A stretch of 50,212 bases of DNA from an uncultured Collinsella sp. GTDB lineage: Bacteria > Actinomycetota > Coriobacteriia > Coriobacteriales > Coriobacteriaceae. The notes beneath the pieces are model-generated. The model was not told where the DNA came from. It did not search any database and worked only from the letters and a program-made list of their open reading frames with translations. Below are positions 1 through 6,362 of the stretch, one piece after another. How positions within the stretch are numbered: the first letter of the stretch is position 1; each line of letters starts with the position of its first letter. Location: assembly GCA_900541675.1 (NCBI GenBank), contig UQKU01000013.1, positions 1 through 50,212 on the forward strand. Reading direction: 5' to 3'. Made by a program: the position numbers and the translations under genes.

Positions 1-29
1 GTTCGATGTCTGCCCGGATGCGACACTGA

Positions 30-206
30 TTGTGTCCATCCTCGCAGTATCCGGTTCTCAAGGTGCACGCTTTGCGGTCCATCCGGTTCGACCGGGCCGC
101 GCGGCAAGGAGATATATTGCCAGACCGGAGGGGCCCCGGTGGCGGGAATCTGGGCCTCCACGGTTCCTACACAAATGAGGATGGGACCTTCTCTGTGAGA
201 GACTAG
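30..206 (+). other. possible 3' end of an unrecognised or decayed ORF
   Basis: A frame with no start that can be trusted stays open from about 30 to a TAG at 204-206, followed 9 bases later by a hairpin terminator on the same strand. The last residues (HGSYTNEDGTFSVRD) look protein-like, but the preceding part is rich in Arg and Pro and resembles no family I know. A TGA at 27-29 closes the frame upstream, so if real this is a remnant or is affected by sequence errors near the contig edge. The other two plus frames are also unconvincing. The rest of 1-293 shows nothing else. Confidence 0.15.
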
Positions 207-214
207 AAAGAACA

Positions 215-252
215 GGGCCGCGGCCCCCCTATTAGAGCGGCCCTTCGGTTTT
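215..252 (+). terminator. possible intrinsic terminator
   Basis: Seven-base inverted repeat GGGCCGC (215-221) and GCGGCCC (237-243) with a 15-base loop, followed by TTCGGTTTT. The T run is short and the loop long, so it is a weak match. Its plus orientation suggests that a transcript enters from the left edge of the window. Confidence 0.35.
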
Positions 253-293
253 CCAACGGTTAAGCTTCGGCCGCATTAATGGCTGTATACCCA

Positions 294-902
294 TTAGAAA
301 TGGGACATAGCAGCGTTAACGAGTTCAAAAACGATTAGTCCAATAAGAGCCGCTGCGGCAAACTTGATGGCATTCGCAAGCTGTGGATGCTCGTAAGCCC
401 AGCCCGTCCTCGTCTCTTCGCTGTCCGCCTTCTTTCCGTCCAAGAAGTCGGATATCTCTTGATACGTCACCAAATCATTCTTCTTCTTGATATGTTCCGC
501 TGCAAGCGCGCAGCACATTGCGCCAGCACCAAAGACGCCTGCCAACACCATCGTCGGAACGCACTGGACCATCCCCCACCCGTGGTTTTGTTGCCACATG
601 AGCCAGGCCATAGAGACGGTAAACGCAAGAAGCCCAGCCAACATCCCCGCACCCAAGCGATAGAGCGTGCCCCTATCGCGTTCAACCCTTTCTCTAATTA
701 TTGAAATGTCGCCTTTAACAAGCTCGTCAATCGTTACATCCAGTTGTTCAGACAGCAGTAGGAGACTCTGGATGTCGGGGTACGTTTTACCGCGCTCCCA
801 ATTACTGATGGTCTGACGTGTTACAAAAATGCGCCTTGCAAGATCCTCCTGGGACAAACCAGCATCGAGTCGATACTGTTTAAGGTGTTTTGGCAGCTGC
901 AT
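294..902 (-). CDS. XRE-family HTH regulator with C-terminal membrane segments
   Basis: A 202-residue protein. Residues 4-62 form a Cro/CI-type helix-turn-helix (GLSQEDLARR, then TRQTISNWERGK), which binds operator DNA in this family. Residues 83-103, 112-134 and 178-199 are hydrophobic enough to be membrane helices, with a charged loop (about 137-172) between the second and third. This HTH-plus-membrane arrangement is common in Firmicutes and Actinobacteria, and such proteins are usually uncharacterised one-component sensors. The gene stands alone; downstream on its own strand is only the window edge, and upstream lies the rplT terminator. Target genes and signal cannot be read from the sequence. 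Confidence 0.8.
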   Translation of the reverse strand: MQLPKHLKQYRLDAGLSQEDLARRIFVTRQTISNWERGKTYPDIQSLLLLSEQLDVTIDELVKGDISIIRERVERDRGTLYRLGAGMLAGLLAFTVSMAWLMWQQNHGWGMVQCVPTMVLAGVFGAGAMCCALAAEHIKKKNDLVTYQEISDFLDGKKADSEETRTGWAYEHPQLANAIKFAAAALIGLIVFELVNAAMSHF

Positions 903-1123
903 GGCGTTCCCTTCGAATGCATCTCAACTCTTATTGGGCGGCTACACAACAGAAGCCGGCAAGCAAAGCGTAATCCCAAAATCAAACCCATACGGATGGC
1001 TGCGCGCAGATTAGAGTGTCAAAAATCTTTGACACATACGCTACCTGCTCTTTCTTGCAACTCGGACGCTATCGAATTGATCGGTTTGGCTACGTCCCAA
1101 ATCGATCACATCCCTAATCAATC

Positions 1124-1155
1124 AAAAAGGGGCGCTTCCGGATTGGAAGCGCCCC
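1124..1155 (-). terminator. rplT intrinsic terminator
   Basis: Perfect 11-bp stem (1129-1139 with 1145-1155, core GGGGCGCTTCC) with a 5-base loop. Read on the minus strand it is followed by five T (complement of 1124-1128). It lies 20 bases after the rplT stop and so closes the infC-rpmI-rplT transcript. Confidence 0.9.
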
Positions 1156-1174
1156 TTTAAGATGCAAGAAGCAA

Positions 1175-1534
1175 TTAAGCCTCGAGAGCCTTCTTGGCAA
1201 TGGCAGCCAGCTCGTTGAAGGACTCGATGTCCTCGTAAGCCATCTGAGCCAGAACCTTGCGGTCGAGCTCGATGCCGGCAACCTTCAGGCCGTGCATGAA
1301 CTGAGAGTAAGAGATGTCGTTCAGGCGAGCGGCAGCGTTGATGCGGGTGATCCAGAGAGAGCGGATCTCGCGCTTCTTGTTGCGGCGATCACGATACTGA
1401 TACTGCAGGGAGTGCTGGACCTGCTCTTTAGCATGCTTGTAAGTACGCGAAGCGGCACCGTAGTAACCCTTCGCACGGTGCATAACGGTACGGCGCTTCT
1501 TCTTGGCGGCAACAGCGCGCTTAATACGTGCCAT
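1175..1534 (-). CDS. rplT: 50S ribosomal protein L20
   Basis: A 119-residue basic protein, the normal length for bL20. The lysine/arginine-rich N-terminus (MARIKRAVAAKKKRR) that threads into 23S rRNA is followed by the globular half with SLWITRINAAAR. L20 binds 23S rRNA domain I early in 50S assembly and, in several bacteria, represses its own operon by binding the mRNA leader. It is last in the infC-rpmI-rplT operon, 46 bases after rpmI. A TAGGAG ribosome-binding site lies 10 bases before the ATG. A strong terminator follows the stop. Confidence 0.98.
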   Translation of the reverse strand: MARIKRAVAAKKKRRTVMHRAKGYYGAASRTYKHAKEQVQHSLQYQYRDRRNKKREIRSLWITRINAAARLNDISYSQFMHGLKVAGIELDRKVLAQMAYEDIESFNELAAIAKKALEA

Positions 1535-1580
1535 GTTCTATCAACTCCTAGACGGTAAAACGAAAAACGGGAACGCGAAC

Positions 1581-1772
1581 TTAGGCGAGACGCGACTTGA
1601 TGACCTTGCGGTCGGCAGCGGCGATCTCGGTCTCCTGACGGAAGCCACGCTTACGCTTGGTGGACTTCTTGCTCAGGATGTGGCTCTTGAAAGCCTTGGC
1701 GCGCATAAGCTTGCCGGTGCCAGTCTTGCGGAAACGCTTCTTGGTGCCGCTGTGGGACTTCATCTTAGGCAT
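1581..1772 (-). CDS. rpmI: 50S ribosomal protein L35
   Basis: A 63-residue, very basic protein matching bL35 in length and sequence (MPKMKSHSGTKKRFRKTGTG at the N-terminus, then SKKSTKRKRG). It is a structural protein of the large ribosomal subunit. It sits between infC and rplT in the classic order. The ATG is preceded by AAGGAG at a 6-base spacing. Nothing unusual is seen. Confidence 0.98.
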   Translation of the reverse strand: MPKMKSHSGTKKRFRKTGTGKLMRAKAFKSHILSKKSTKRKRGFRQETEIAAADRKVIKSRLA

Positions 1773-1804
1773 GAAATACTCCTTAATCGGTTACAGAACA
1801 CTAG

Positions 1805-2359
1805 TTACTTGGTATCGCTTGCCGCTTTATCCTCATCGAAGGCGCCCTTAATCGGGGCGAGCAGCATAAGCATGTTACGGCCTTCCATCTTAGGCTTGGA
1901 CTCGACCGTAGCGTAAGGCTTGAGATCCTCGGCGAGACGCTCGAGAACGTTAAGACCCTGCTCCGGGTGAGCCATCTCACGGCCGCGGAACATGATGGTG
2001 ATCTTAACGCGTGCGCCCTTCTTGAGGAAACGCAGAACGTGGCCCTTCTTGGTCTCGTAATCGCCAACGTCGATCTTGGGTCGGAACTTCATTTCCTTGA
2101 CCTCGACCTTAGACTGGTTCTTACGAGCGGCCTTGGCCTTCATGGCCTGCTGGTACTTGAACTTACCGTAGTCCATGACCTTGCAGACCGGCGGCTCCGC
2201 GTTGGGAGCGATCTCGACCAGGTCGAGACCCTGATCGTCAGCGACGCGCTGGGCATCGCGGATGGCGAACAGGCCGAGCTGAGAGCCATCGACGCCAATC
2301 AAACGGCACGAAGATGCAGTGATCTCGTCGTTGATGCGGGTGTCATCAGACTTAGCTAT
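1805..2359 (-). CDS. infC: translation initiation factor IF-3, probable AUA start codon
   Basis: IF-3 binds the 30S subunit, keeps it from joining 50S and rejects non-AUG starts. The N-domain (RINDEI, then GSQLGLFAIRDA), the basic linker (KYQQAMKAKAARKNQ) and the C-domain (ITIMFRGREMAHPEQG) are all present. An in-frame ATG lies at 2374, but it has no ribosome-binding site. A textbook GGAGGT (2367-2372) lies inside those first codons and is spaced 7 bases from an ATA at 2357-2359. I therefore place the start at ATA, giving 184 residues instead of 189. Rare start codons (usually AUU) are the known basis of IF-3 autoregulation, so this fits the family. First gene of the infC-rpmI-rplT operon. 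Confidence 0.9.
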   Translation of the reverse strand: MAKSDDTRINDEITASSCRLIGVDGSQLGLFAIRDAQRVADDQGLDLVEIAPNAEPPVCKVMDYGKFKYQQAMKAKAARKNQSKVEVKEMKFRPKIDVGDYETKKGHVLRFLKKGARVKITIMFRGREMAHPEQGLNVLERLAEDLKPYATVESKPKMEGRNMLMLLAPIKGAFDEDKAASDTK

Positions 2360-2378
2360 TTTCCCTACCTCCATTCAT

Positions 2379-2413
2379 AAAAAAATAACCCGGCGCTTCT
2401 TTGCAACCAGGTC
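2379..2413 (-). promoter_or_regulatory. candidate transcription attenuator in the infC leader
   Basis: On the minus strand a 7-bp stem (2407-2413 paired with 2387-2393, two G-U pairs) with a 13-base loop is followed almost directly by seven T (complement of 2379-2385). The run ends 20 bases before the probable infC start. This has the form of an intrinsic terminator placed inside the leader. In Bacillus the same operon is controlled by L20-dependent attenuation in the leader, so a similar role is plausible. No alternative antiterminator was worked out. Confidence 0.5.
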
Positions 2414-2426
2414 GTACACATAGACA

Positions 2427-2508
2427 TCCTCGATACGAGGAAGGGAATCTAAGTTGTATGACCAGTCAGCTGCTCATTGGCGCCAAAAGGTGGGAACCCT
2501 CGGGTTCC
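2427..2508 (-). promoter_or_regulatory. structured part of the infC leader
   Basis: Two small perfect hairpins occur upstream of the attenuator: 2427-2432 with 2436-2441 (TCCTCG/CGAGGA) and 2493-2498 with 2503-2508 (GGAACC/GGTTCC, CTCG loop on the plus strand). They lie in the non-coding stretch between tRNA-Leu and infC. They may form part of an L20-binding or antitermination structure; this is inference from position and pairing only. Confidence 0.35.
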
Positions 2509-2580
2509 TCTTTAGGGCATTGCGGGAACAACGCCTTGCGAATAATAACACGTATAGTGCGCTATCACATTACGTACACG

Positions 2581-2601
2581 AAAAAGGGGGTCTTGACCCC
2601 C
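2581..2601 (-). terminator. tRNA-Leu terminator
   Basis: GGGGG (2586-2590) pairs with CCCCC (2597-2601) across a 6-base loop. On the minus strand it is followed by TTTTT (complement of 2581-2585). It lies 22 bases after the tRNA 3' end and separates the tRNA from the infC leader. Confidence 0.8.
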
Positions 2602-2622
2602 TTGAACGCTCAGTTGCATGTA

Positions 2623-2709
2623 TGGTGCCCGAGGCGAGACTCGAACTCGCACGTTGTTGCCAACGGTGGATTTTGAGTCCACTGCGTCTGCCAATTCCGC
2701 CACTCGGGC
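2623..2709 (-). tRNA. tRNA-Leu (anticodon CAA)
   Basis: The class II tRNA fold is complete: acceptor stem GCCCGAG with CTCGGGC, the D-arm sequence TGGCGGAATTGGCAGACGC, anticodon stem GTGGA/TCCAC with loop CTCAAAA (anticodon CAA, reads UUG), a long variable arm (CGTTG GCAA CAACG), T stem GCGAG/CTCGC with TTCGAGT loop, A73 discriminator and an encoded CCA. It lies 39 bases downstream of the transglutaminase-like gene and is followed by its own terminator. Confidence 0.97.
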
Positions 2710-2748
2710 ACGTAATGCGTGAGTTAGTTTATCACAGCTTTCTGTTGA

Positions 2749-4257
2749 TTAGTCCGAAAATGGAACTTCGAGCATTTCGATGAGTTCGACCGTGCGGAGC
2801 ATCTCACGCTGACGGCATCCGCGACCGTCGACCGAAGCCTCACCCATCTGGTTATCGTAAGGGTCCTCGCGCATGCCGTCGAAAGAGGGCTCAAACTCTG
2901 CCTGGAATCGATTGTTGGCCACCATACGCCACGGGTCGAGATTGCCAAAGTAGTGATGGCGGCGCCACTCCTCCCCCATCCTGCGAGCAGAAGATCCAAA
3001 TGACACGTCGGCGTTGAGCCAACCGGTCTGCGGCGTATAGAACTCTGCCCAGTCGTGCGGCCCCACCGAATCGGGCGCAACATACAGGCCGCTCTGCCAA
3101 CGGGCAGGCACGCCCGCGATACGGCACATGGTGATGAACGTGAGCGCCATAACGCCGCAATCGCCACGGAGCGAATGCGCGCAGTCATCGGCAATAGATC
3201 CCAAAAGCAGGTACGGCGGCTGATAGCGATAGTCGATATGCTGCGTCAGGTAATCATAGATAGCACGGGCGCGATCGAGCGGATCCTCGAGTCCGTCAAC
3301 AACACCGGCCGTCAGCTGCTGCAGATACGGCGTGAATGCAATGTGCGGACGGTCCTCGGAAATATCTTCGGGCAACGGCGCGTCCATACAGGGATGCGCT
3401 GGAAGTGCACCCCCATAGATATCGCGATAAGCGGCATCGATTTGATAGCGATAGGTCACCGAGAATGTGCGATCGGTCGAGGAGACCCACGAGGCAGTAC
3501 GCGCCGAGGCGCTCGCAGGAGCAATGGCCCCCTCCGGCGTCATATCAAGTATCTCGACCTGGGACTGCTGGCGGCAGGCGGCGGCAACGGGAAGCCACGC
3601 GCGAACGGTCTCCCCCTCCAAAGCACCGGGGACAGACACGCATGCCTTAAGCGTAATGGTGCGAGACAGCCCGCCCTGCGACTCCATCTCCTCGAGCATC
3701 TGGTTGCGCAGCGCAATTCCATCCGCAGAATCGGGACGCAGACCCGGAACCTCCTTGGGATACACGCGCAAAGAATCAAGGAAGTTGTCAAGAACGAACA
3801 GCTCGCCATCGATAAAGCGCCAATCGATACGCTTGCGGTCAATCAGGTCGTCAAACTGCTCTTCGGTAAACTCAGGCCACTCCTCGCGGATCATCTCGAT
3901 AGCCCGATCACGCGACACCGAAAAATGAAGCGGCGTCTCGATCATGCGATACCGCTCGGCGCGAACGCAGGCAGCCAGCGAAGGCTCAGGGTTCTGCTCC
4001 AAAAGGCGATCGCAGGCGGCAACAGCCTGCGTCAAATACCCGGCATCCTTAAGACGAAGAATCTCAGGCGGTAGCCCAATATCGAGATGGCGAAAATCAT
4101 CACAGCAAACATCAACAGAGCAACCAACAGGACCCTCGTCAATAACCTTCCCATCCGAAGGCAGCACATCAATAACAGCCACACCAAACTCCAAGTCATT
4201 CGAACTCCTGGAGTCCATTGTAACGAGATAGAAAGAAAGCCCCAACAAGGGAGCCAT
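2749..4257 (-). CDS. transglutaminase-like domain protein
   Basis: About 502 residues from the ATG at 4257; neither this start nor the ATG 13 codons later has a clear ribosome-binding site. A transglutaminase-like fold near the C-terminus shows the triad Cys367 (RGDCGVMALTF), His401 (GPHDWAEFY) and Asp417 (LNADVSFG). Residues about 70-105 resemble a TPR helix pair (LKDAGYLTQAVAACDRLLE). There is no signal peptide, so it is probably cytoplasmic. Bacterial members of this superfamily are usually cysteine peptidases or isopeptidases, not true cross-linking enzymes, and the substrate is unknown. The large middle part (about 110-330) is not recognisable to me. Confidence 0.8.
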   Translation of the reverse strand: MAPLLGLSFYLVTMDSRSSNDLEFGVAVIDVLPSDGKVIDEGPVGCSVDVCCDDFRHLDIGLPPEILRLKDAGYLTQAVAACDRLLEQNPEPSLAACVRAERYRMIETPLHFSVSRDRAIEMIREEWPEFTEEQFDDLIDRKRIDWRFIDGELFVLDNFLDSLRVYPKEVPGLRPDSADGIALRNQMLEEMESQGGLSRTITLKACVSVPGALEGETVRAWLPVAAACRQQSQVEILDMTPEGAIAPASASARTASWVSSTDRTFSVTYRYQIDAAYRDIYGGALPAHPCMDAPLPEDISEDRPHIAFTPYLQQLTAGVVDGLEDPLDRARAIYDYLTQHIDYRYQPPYLLLGSIADDCAHSLRGDCGVMALTFITMCRIAGVPARWQSGLYVAPDSVGPHDWAEFYTPQTGWLNADVSFGSSARRMGEEWRRHHYFGNLDPWRMVANNRFQAEFEPSFDGMREDPYDNQMGEASVDGRGCRQREMLRTVELIEMLEVPFSD

Positions 4258-4287
4258 CAACGCCGCTGAACGGTACCTATAAAAATG

Positions 4288-4473
4288 AATTCAGCCCAGT
4301 AACCCTGTAGCGAGTTAACAAAGGAGGCCCCGTTCACCCGGAGCTTTTCCCATTGCGCGACTTCTGGCGAAGCCAGTAGCCACCTTAATTCAGACTCGTA
4401 ACCCTGCGGCGTTAAACGAAGGAAGCCCCGTCCCCCGGAACTGTTTCCTTGGCGTGACTTCTGGCAAAGCCAG
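4288..4473. repeat. two imperfect tandem copies of a ~88-bp unit
   Basis: The blocks 4288-4376 and 4387-4473 line up over their whole length. Shared landmarks are AATTCAG, GTAACCCTG, AAGGA(A/G)GCCCCGT, CCCGGA, and GACTTCTGGC(G/A)AAGCCAG at the end. The copies have diverged at many positions. They fill the gap between the aldolase and transglutaminase genes. No ORF or transposase is present. Confidence 0.75.
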
Positions 4474-4528
4474 GTGAGCGCAAAGGAAACAGTGTAGGGG
4501 GACGGGGCTTCCGGCGGGAAGTTTAACG
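4410..4528. repeat. 119-base near-perfect long hairpin
   Basis: Nested inverted repeats: 4410-4417 with 4521-4528 (8 bp), 4421-4436 with 4497-4512 (16 bp, GGAAGCCCCGTCCCCC), 4440-4450 with 4483-4493 (11 bp), and a tip of CTGGC/GCCAG (4461-4465 with 4469-4473). The left arm coincides with the second tandem copy described at 4288-4473. It begins 4 bases after the aldolase stop on the minus strand. No T run follows, so it is not a normal terminator; it could be a mobile-element-like palindrome, an mRNA 3'-end stabiliser or a small RNA. Confidence 0.8.
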
Positions 4529-4532
4529 ACGC

Positions 4533-5399
4533 TTACGCCTTGTTGACGGAGCCAAACTCCTCCATGAGCTCCTTGGTGCGGGCAACGATGTTGTCGCGAC
4601 CAGGCTTGAGGAGCTTGCGGGGATCAAAGCCCTTGCCCTGCTGATCCTTGCCAGCCTCGATGTACTCGCGGACGCCCTTGGCGAAGACGAGCTGCAGGTC
4701 GGTGTTGACGTTGATCTTGGAGATGCCCAGGGAGATGGCCTTCTTGATCTGATCCTCGGGGATGCCGGTACCACCGTGCAGAACGAGGGGCAGGTCGCCG
4801 GTCTGAGCCTTGATCTCGCCCAGACGCTCGAAGGAAAGGCCAGCCCAGTCGGCGGGATACACGCCGTGGATGTTGCCGATGCCGCAGGCGAGGAAGTCGA
4901 CGCCCAGGTCAGCAATCTGCTTGCACTCAGCAGGGTCAGCGAGCTCGCCGTTGGAGGTCACGCCGTCCTCGGTGCCGCCGATGCCGCCGACCTCGGCCTC
5001 GATGGACATGCCCTTGGAGTGGGCAAGCTCAACGAGCTCCTTGGTGCGGTCGAGGTTAAGCTGGAAGGTCTCCTCGTGAGAGCCGTCATACATGATGGAC
5101 GTGAAGCCGGCCTCGATGCACTTGAAGCAGTCCTCGTAAGAACCGTGATCGAGGTGAAGGGCGACGGGAACGGTAACGCCCGTGGCCTCGACGGCAGCCT
5201 TGACCATGTCGGCGCAGACCTTGAAACCGCCCATCCACTTAGCGGCACCAGCGGTGCACTGAAGGATCAGCGGAGACTTGGCCTCCTCGGCGGCCTGGAG
5301 AATAGCCAGGGTCCACTCGAGGTTGTTGGTGTTGAAGGCACCGAGAGCGTACTTGCCGGCCTCGGCCTTCTTGAGCATGTCTGCTGCGTTGACGAGCAT
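4533..5399 (-). CDS. fba: class II fructose-1,6-bisphosphate aldolase
   Basis: Cleaves fructose-1,6-bisphosphate to dihydroxyacetone phosphate and glyceraldehyde-3-phosphate in glycolysis, and runs the reverse in gluconeogenesis. The 288-residue protein begins at ATG 5399, preceded by AGGAGGT; a longer frame upstream lacks such a site. Catalytic Asp84 and zinc ligand His85 lie in HLDHGS, with His178 (GNIHGVYP) and His208 (VLHGGTG) as the other zinc ligands. The phosphate-binding segment is KINVNTDLQ. The gene appears monocistronic. Its stop is followed at once by the long hairpin at 4410-4528. No odd residues are seen. Confidence 0.97.
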   Translation of the reverse strand: MLVNAADMLKKAEAGKYALGAFNTNNLEWTLAILQAAEEAKSPLILQCTAGAAKWMGGFKVCADMVKAAVEATGVTVPVALHLDHGSYEDCFKCIEAGFTSIMYDGSHEETFQLNLDRTKELVELAHSKGMSIEAEVGGIGGTEDGVTSNGELADPAECKQIADLGVDFLACGIGNIHGVYPADWAGLSFERLGEIKAQTGDLPLVLHGGTGIPEDQIKKAISLGISKINVNTDLQLVFAKGVREYIEAGKDQQGKGFDPRKLLKPGRDNIVARTKELMEEFGSVNKA

Positions 5400-5594
5400 A
5401 AAAGAAACCTCCTGTAAGGTTGCTCCGATAACGCCTGAGATTTTACCACGGCGTACCCGAGCATAAACGTTCGTTTGTTCACGAATATCGTCCAAACAGA
5501 CTTTTTTTGACCGTTTGCCCTACGGAATCGACCCGTTGGGGAAAAATAGCTTGACGTTTGGACGCTTCTCGTGCTTCAGGAGCTGACTATAAAG

Positions 5595-6278
5595 CTACAC
5601 CTGCATGAAAGGGTTCTGCATGAGCTCGCGTGCCATGGTGGTCGAATCGCCATGGCCGGTTAGGCAAACGGTATCGGGCGGGAGAAGCCGGGCGAGCTTG
5701 GAGAGCGAGCGCAGAATCGCCGCCTCGTCTCCTCCAGAAAGATCGGTGCGGCCGTGGCTGCCCGGGAATAGTGTGTCGCCCACAAAGGCAATGTTCCCCT
5801 GCTCGGTGGCAGCAAACAAGACGATCCCGCCCGGCGTATGCCCTGGCGTCTCGATCACCTGCAGGCAGATATCGCCCACCTCGATAGCATCGCCTTCGGC
5901 GAGCAGGCGCGTCGGCTCCCCGGGGTCAGGCGTCTCAATGCCCCACATAGCTCGCTGTTCCTCGATGTTCGCATGCGGCACCGCCACATCCTTGGCACAC
6001 AGCTCATACTGGCAGCCCTCGCCAACGGTGGTTCGCACGCCGGCAACACCACCAACATGATCGGCATGGCCATGAGTGCATACGGCGCCAAGCACGCGTA
6101 CACCGGCATGTTCGGCTCGAATATGCTCCACCAAACGCTCGCCTTCCCATGCGGGGTCGATAATCACGCACTCATTGTCCGAAATAACAGCATAGCTATT
6201 GGTCTGAATGGGACCGTTTACGAGCGTCTCAATCTCGACCGATCCCTTGGGAGTTAAATCCAAGGACACAGCACTCAT
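5595..6278 (-). CDS. metallo-beta-lactamase-fold hydrolase, glyoxalase II-like
   Basis: A 227-residue single-domain MBL-fold protein. The di-metal site is complete: THGHADH (His69, His71, Asp73, His74), His146 (ETPGHTPGG), Asp167 (VGDTLF) and His208 (TGHGDST). It lacks the C-terminal substrate domain of true glyoxalase II, so it belongs with the short YcbL-like hydrolases, for which thioester hydrolysis is only a suggestion. It follows rel on the same strand, 84 bases downstream, separated by a 12-bp hairpin. This recJ-rel-hydrolase order suggests co-transcription. Substrate cannot be assigned from sequence. Confidence 0.88.
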   Translation of the reverse strand: MSAVSLDLTPKGSVEIETLVNGPIQTNSYAVISDNECVIIDPAWEGERLVEHIRAEHAGVRVLGAVCTHGHADHVGGVAGVRTTVGEGCQYELCAKDVAVPHANIEEQRAMWGIETPDPGEPTRLLAEGDAIEVGDICLQVIETPGHTPGGIVLFAATEQGNIAFVGDTLFPGSHGRTDLSGGDEAAILRSLSKLARLLPPDTVCLTGHGDSTTMARELMQNPFMQV

Positions 6279-6298
6279 GTCCCTCTCCTCTCTATAGA

Positions 6299-6326
6299 AC
6301 TCGAGGCATCAAACGATGCCTCGAGT
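6299..6326 (-). terminator. perfect hairpin between rel and the hydrolase
   Basis: ACTCGAGGCATC (6299-6310) is perfectly complementary to GATGCCTCGAGT (6315-6326) around a 4-base AAAC loop. It lies 36 bases after the rel stop. No T run follows on the minus strand, so it may be a weak terminator or a processing or stability element within the operon. Confidence 0.5.
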
Positions 6327-6362
6327 GTAGCGAATATCGATAATGTGACACGTTCGTCGCGA

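Noticed and set aside
1..250. Left edge considered as tmRNA, SRP RNA or RNase P RNA
   Set aside because: None of the conserved core sequences of these RNAs is present.
2712..2748. Promoter for tRNA-Leu (TAAACT at 2726-2731 on the minus strand)
   Set aside because: The -35 position lacks a recognisable hexamer, so the promoter could not be supported.
4288..4473. Tandem repeats considered as a CRISPR array
   Set aside because: Only two diverged copies without regular unique spacers, and no cas genes in the window.
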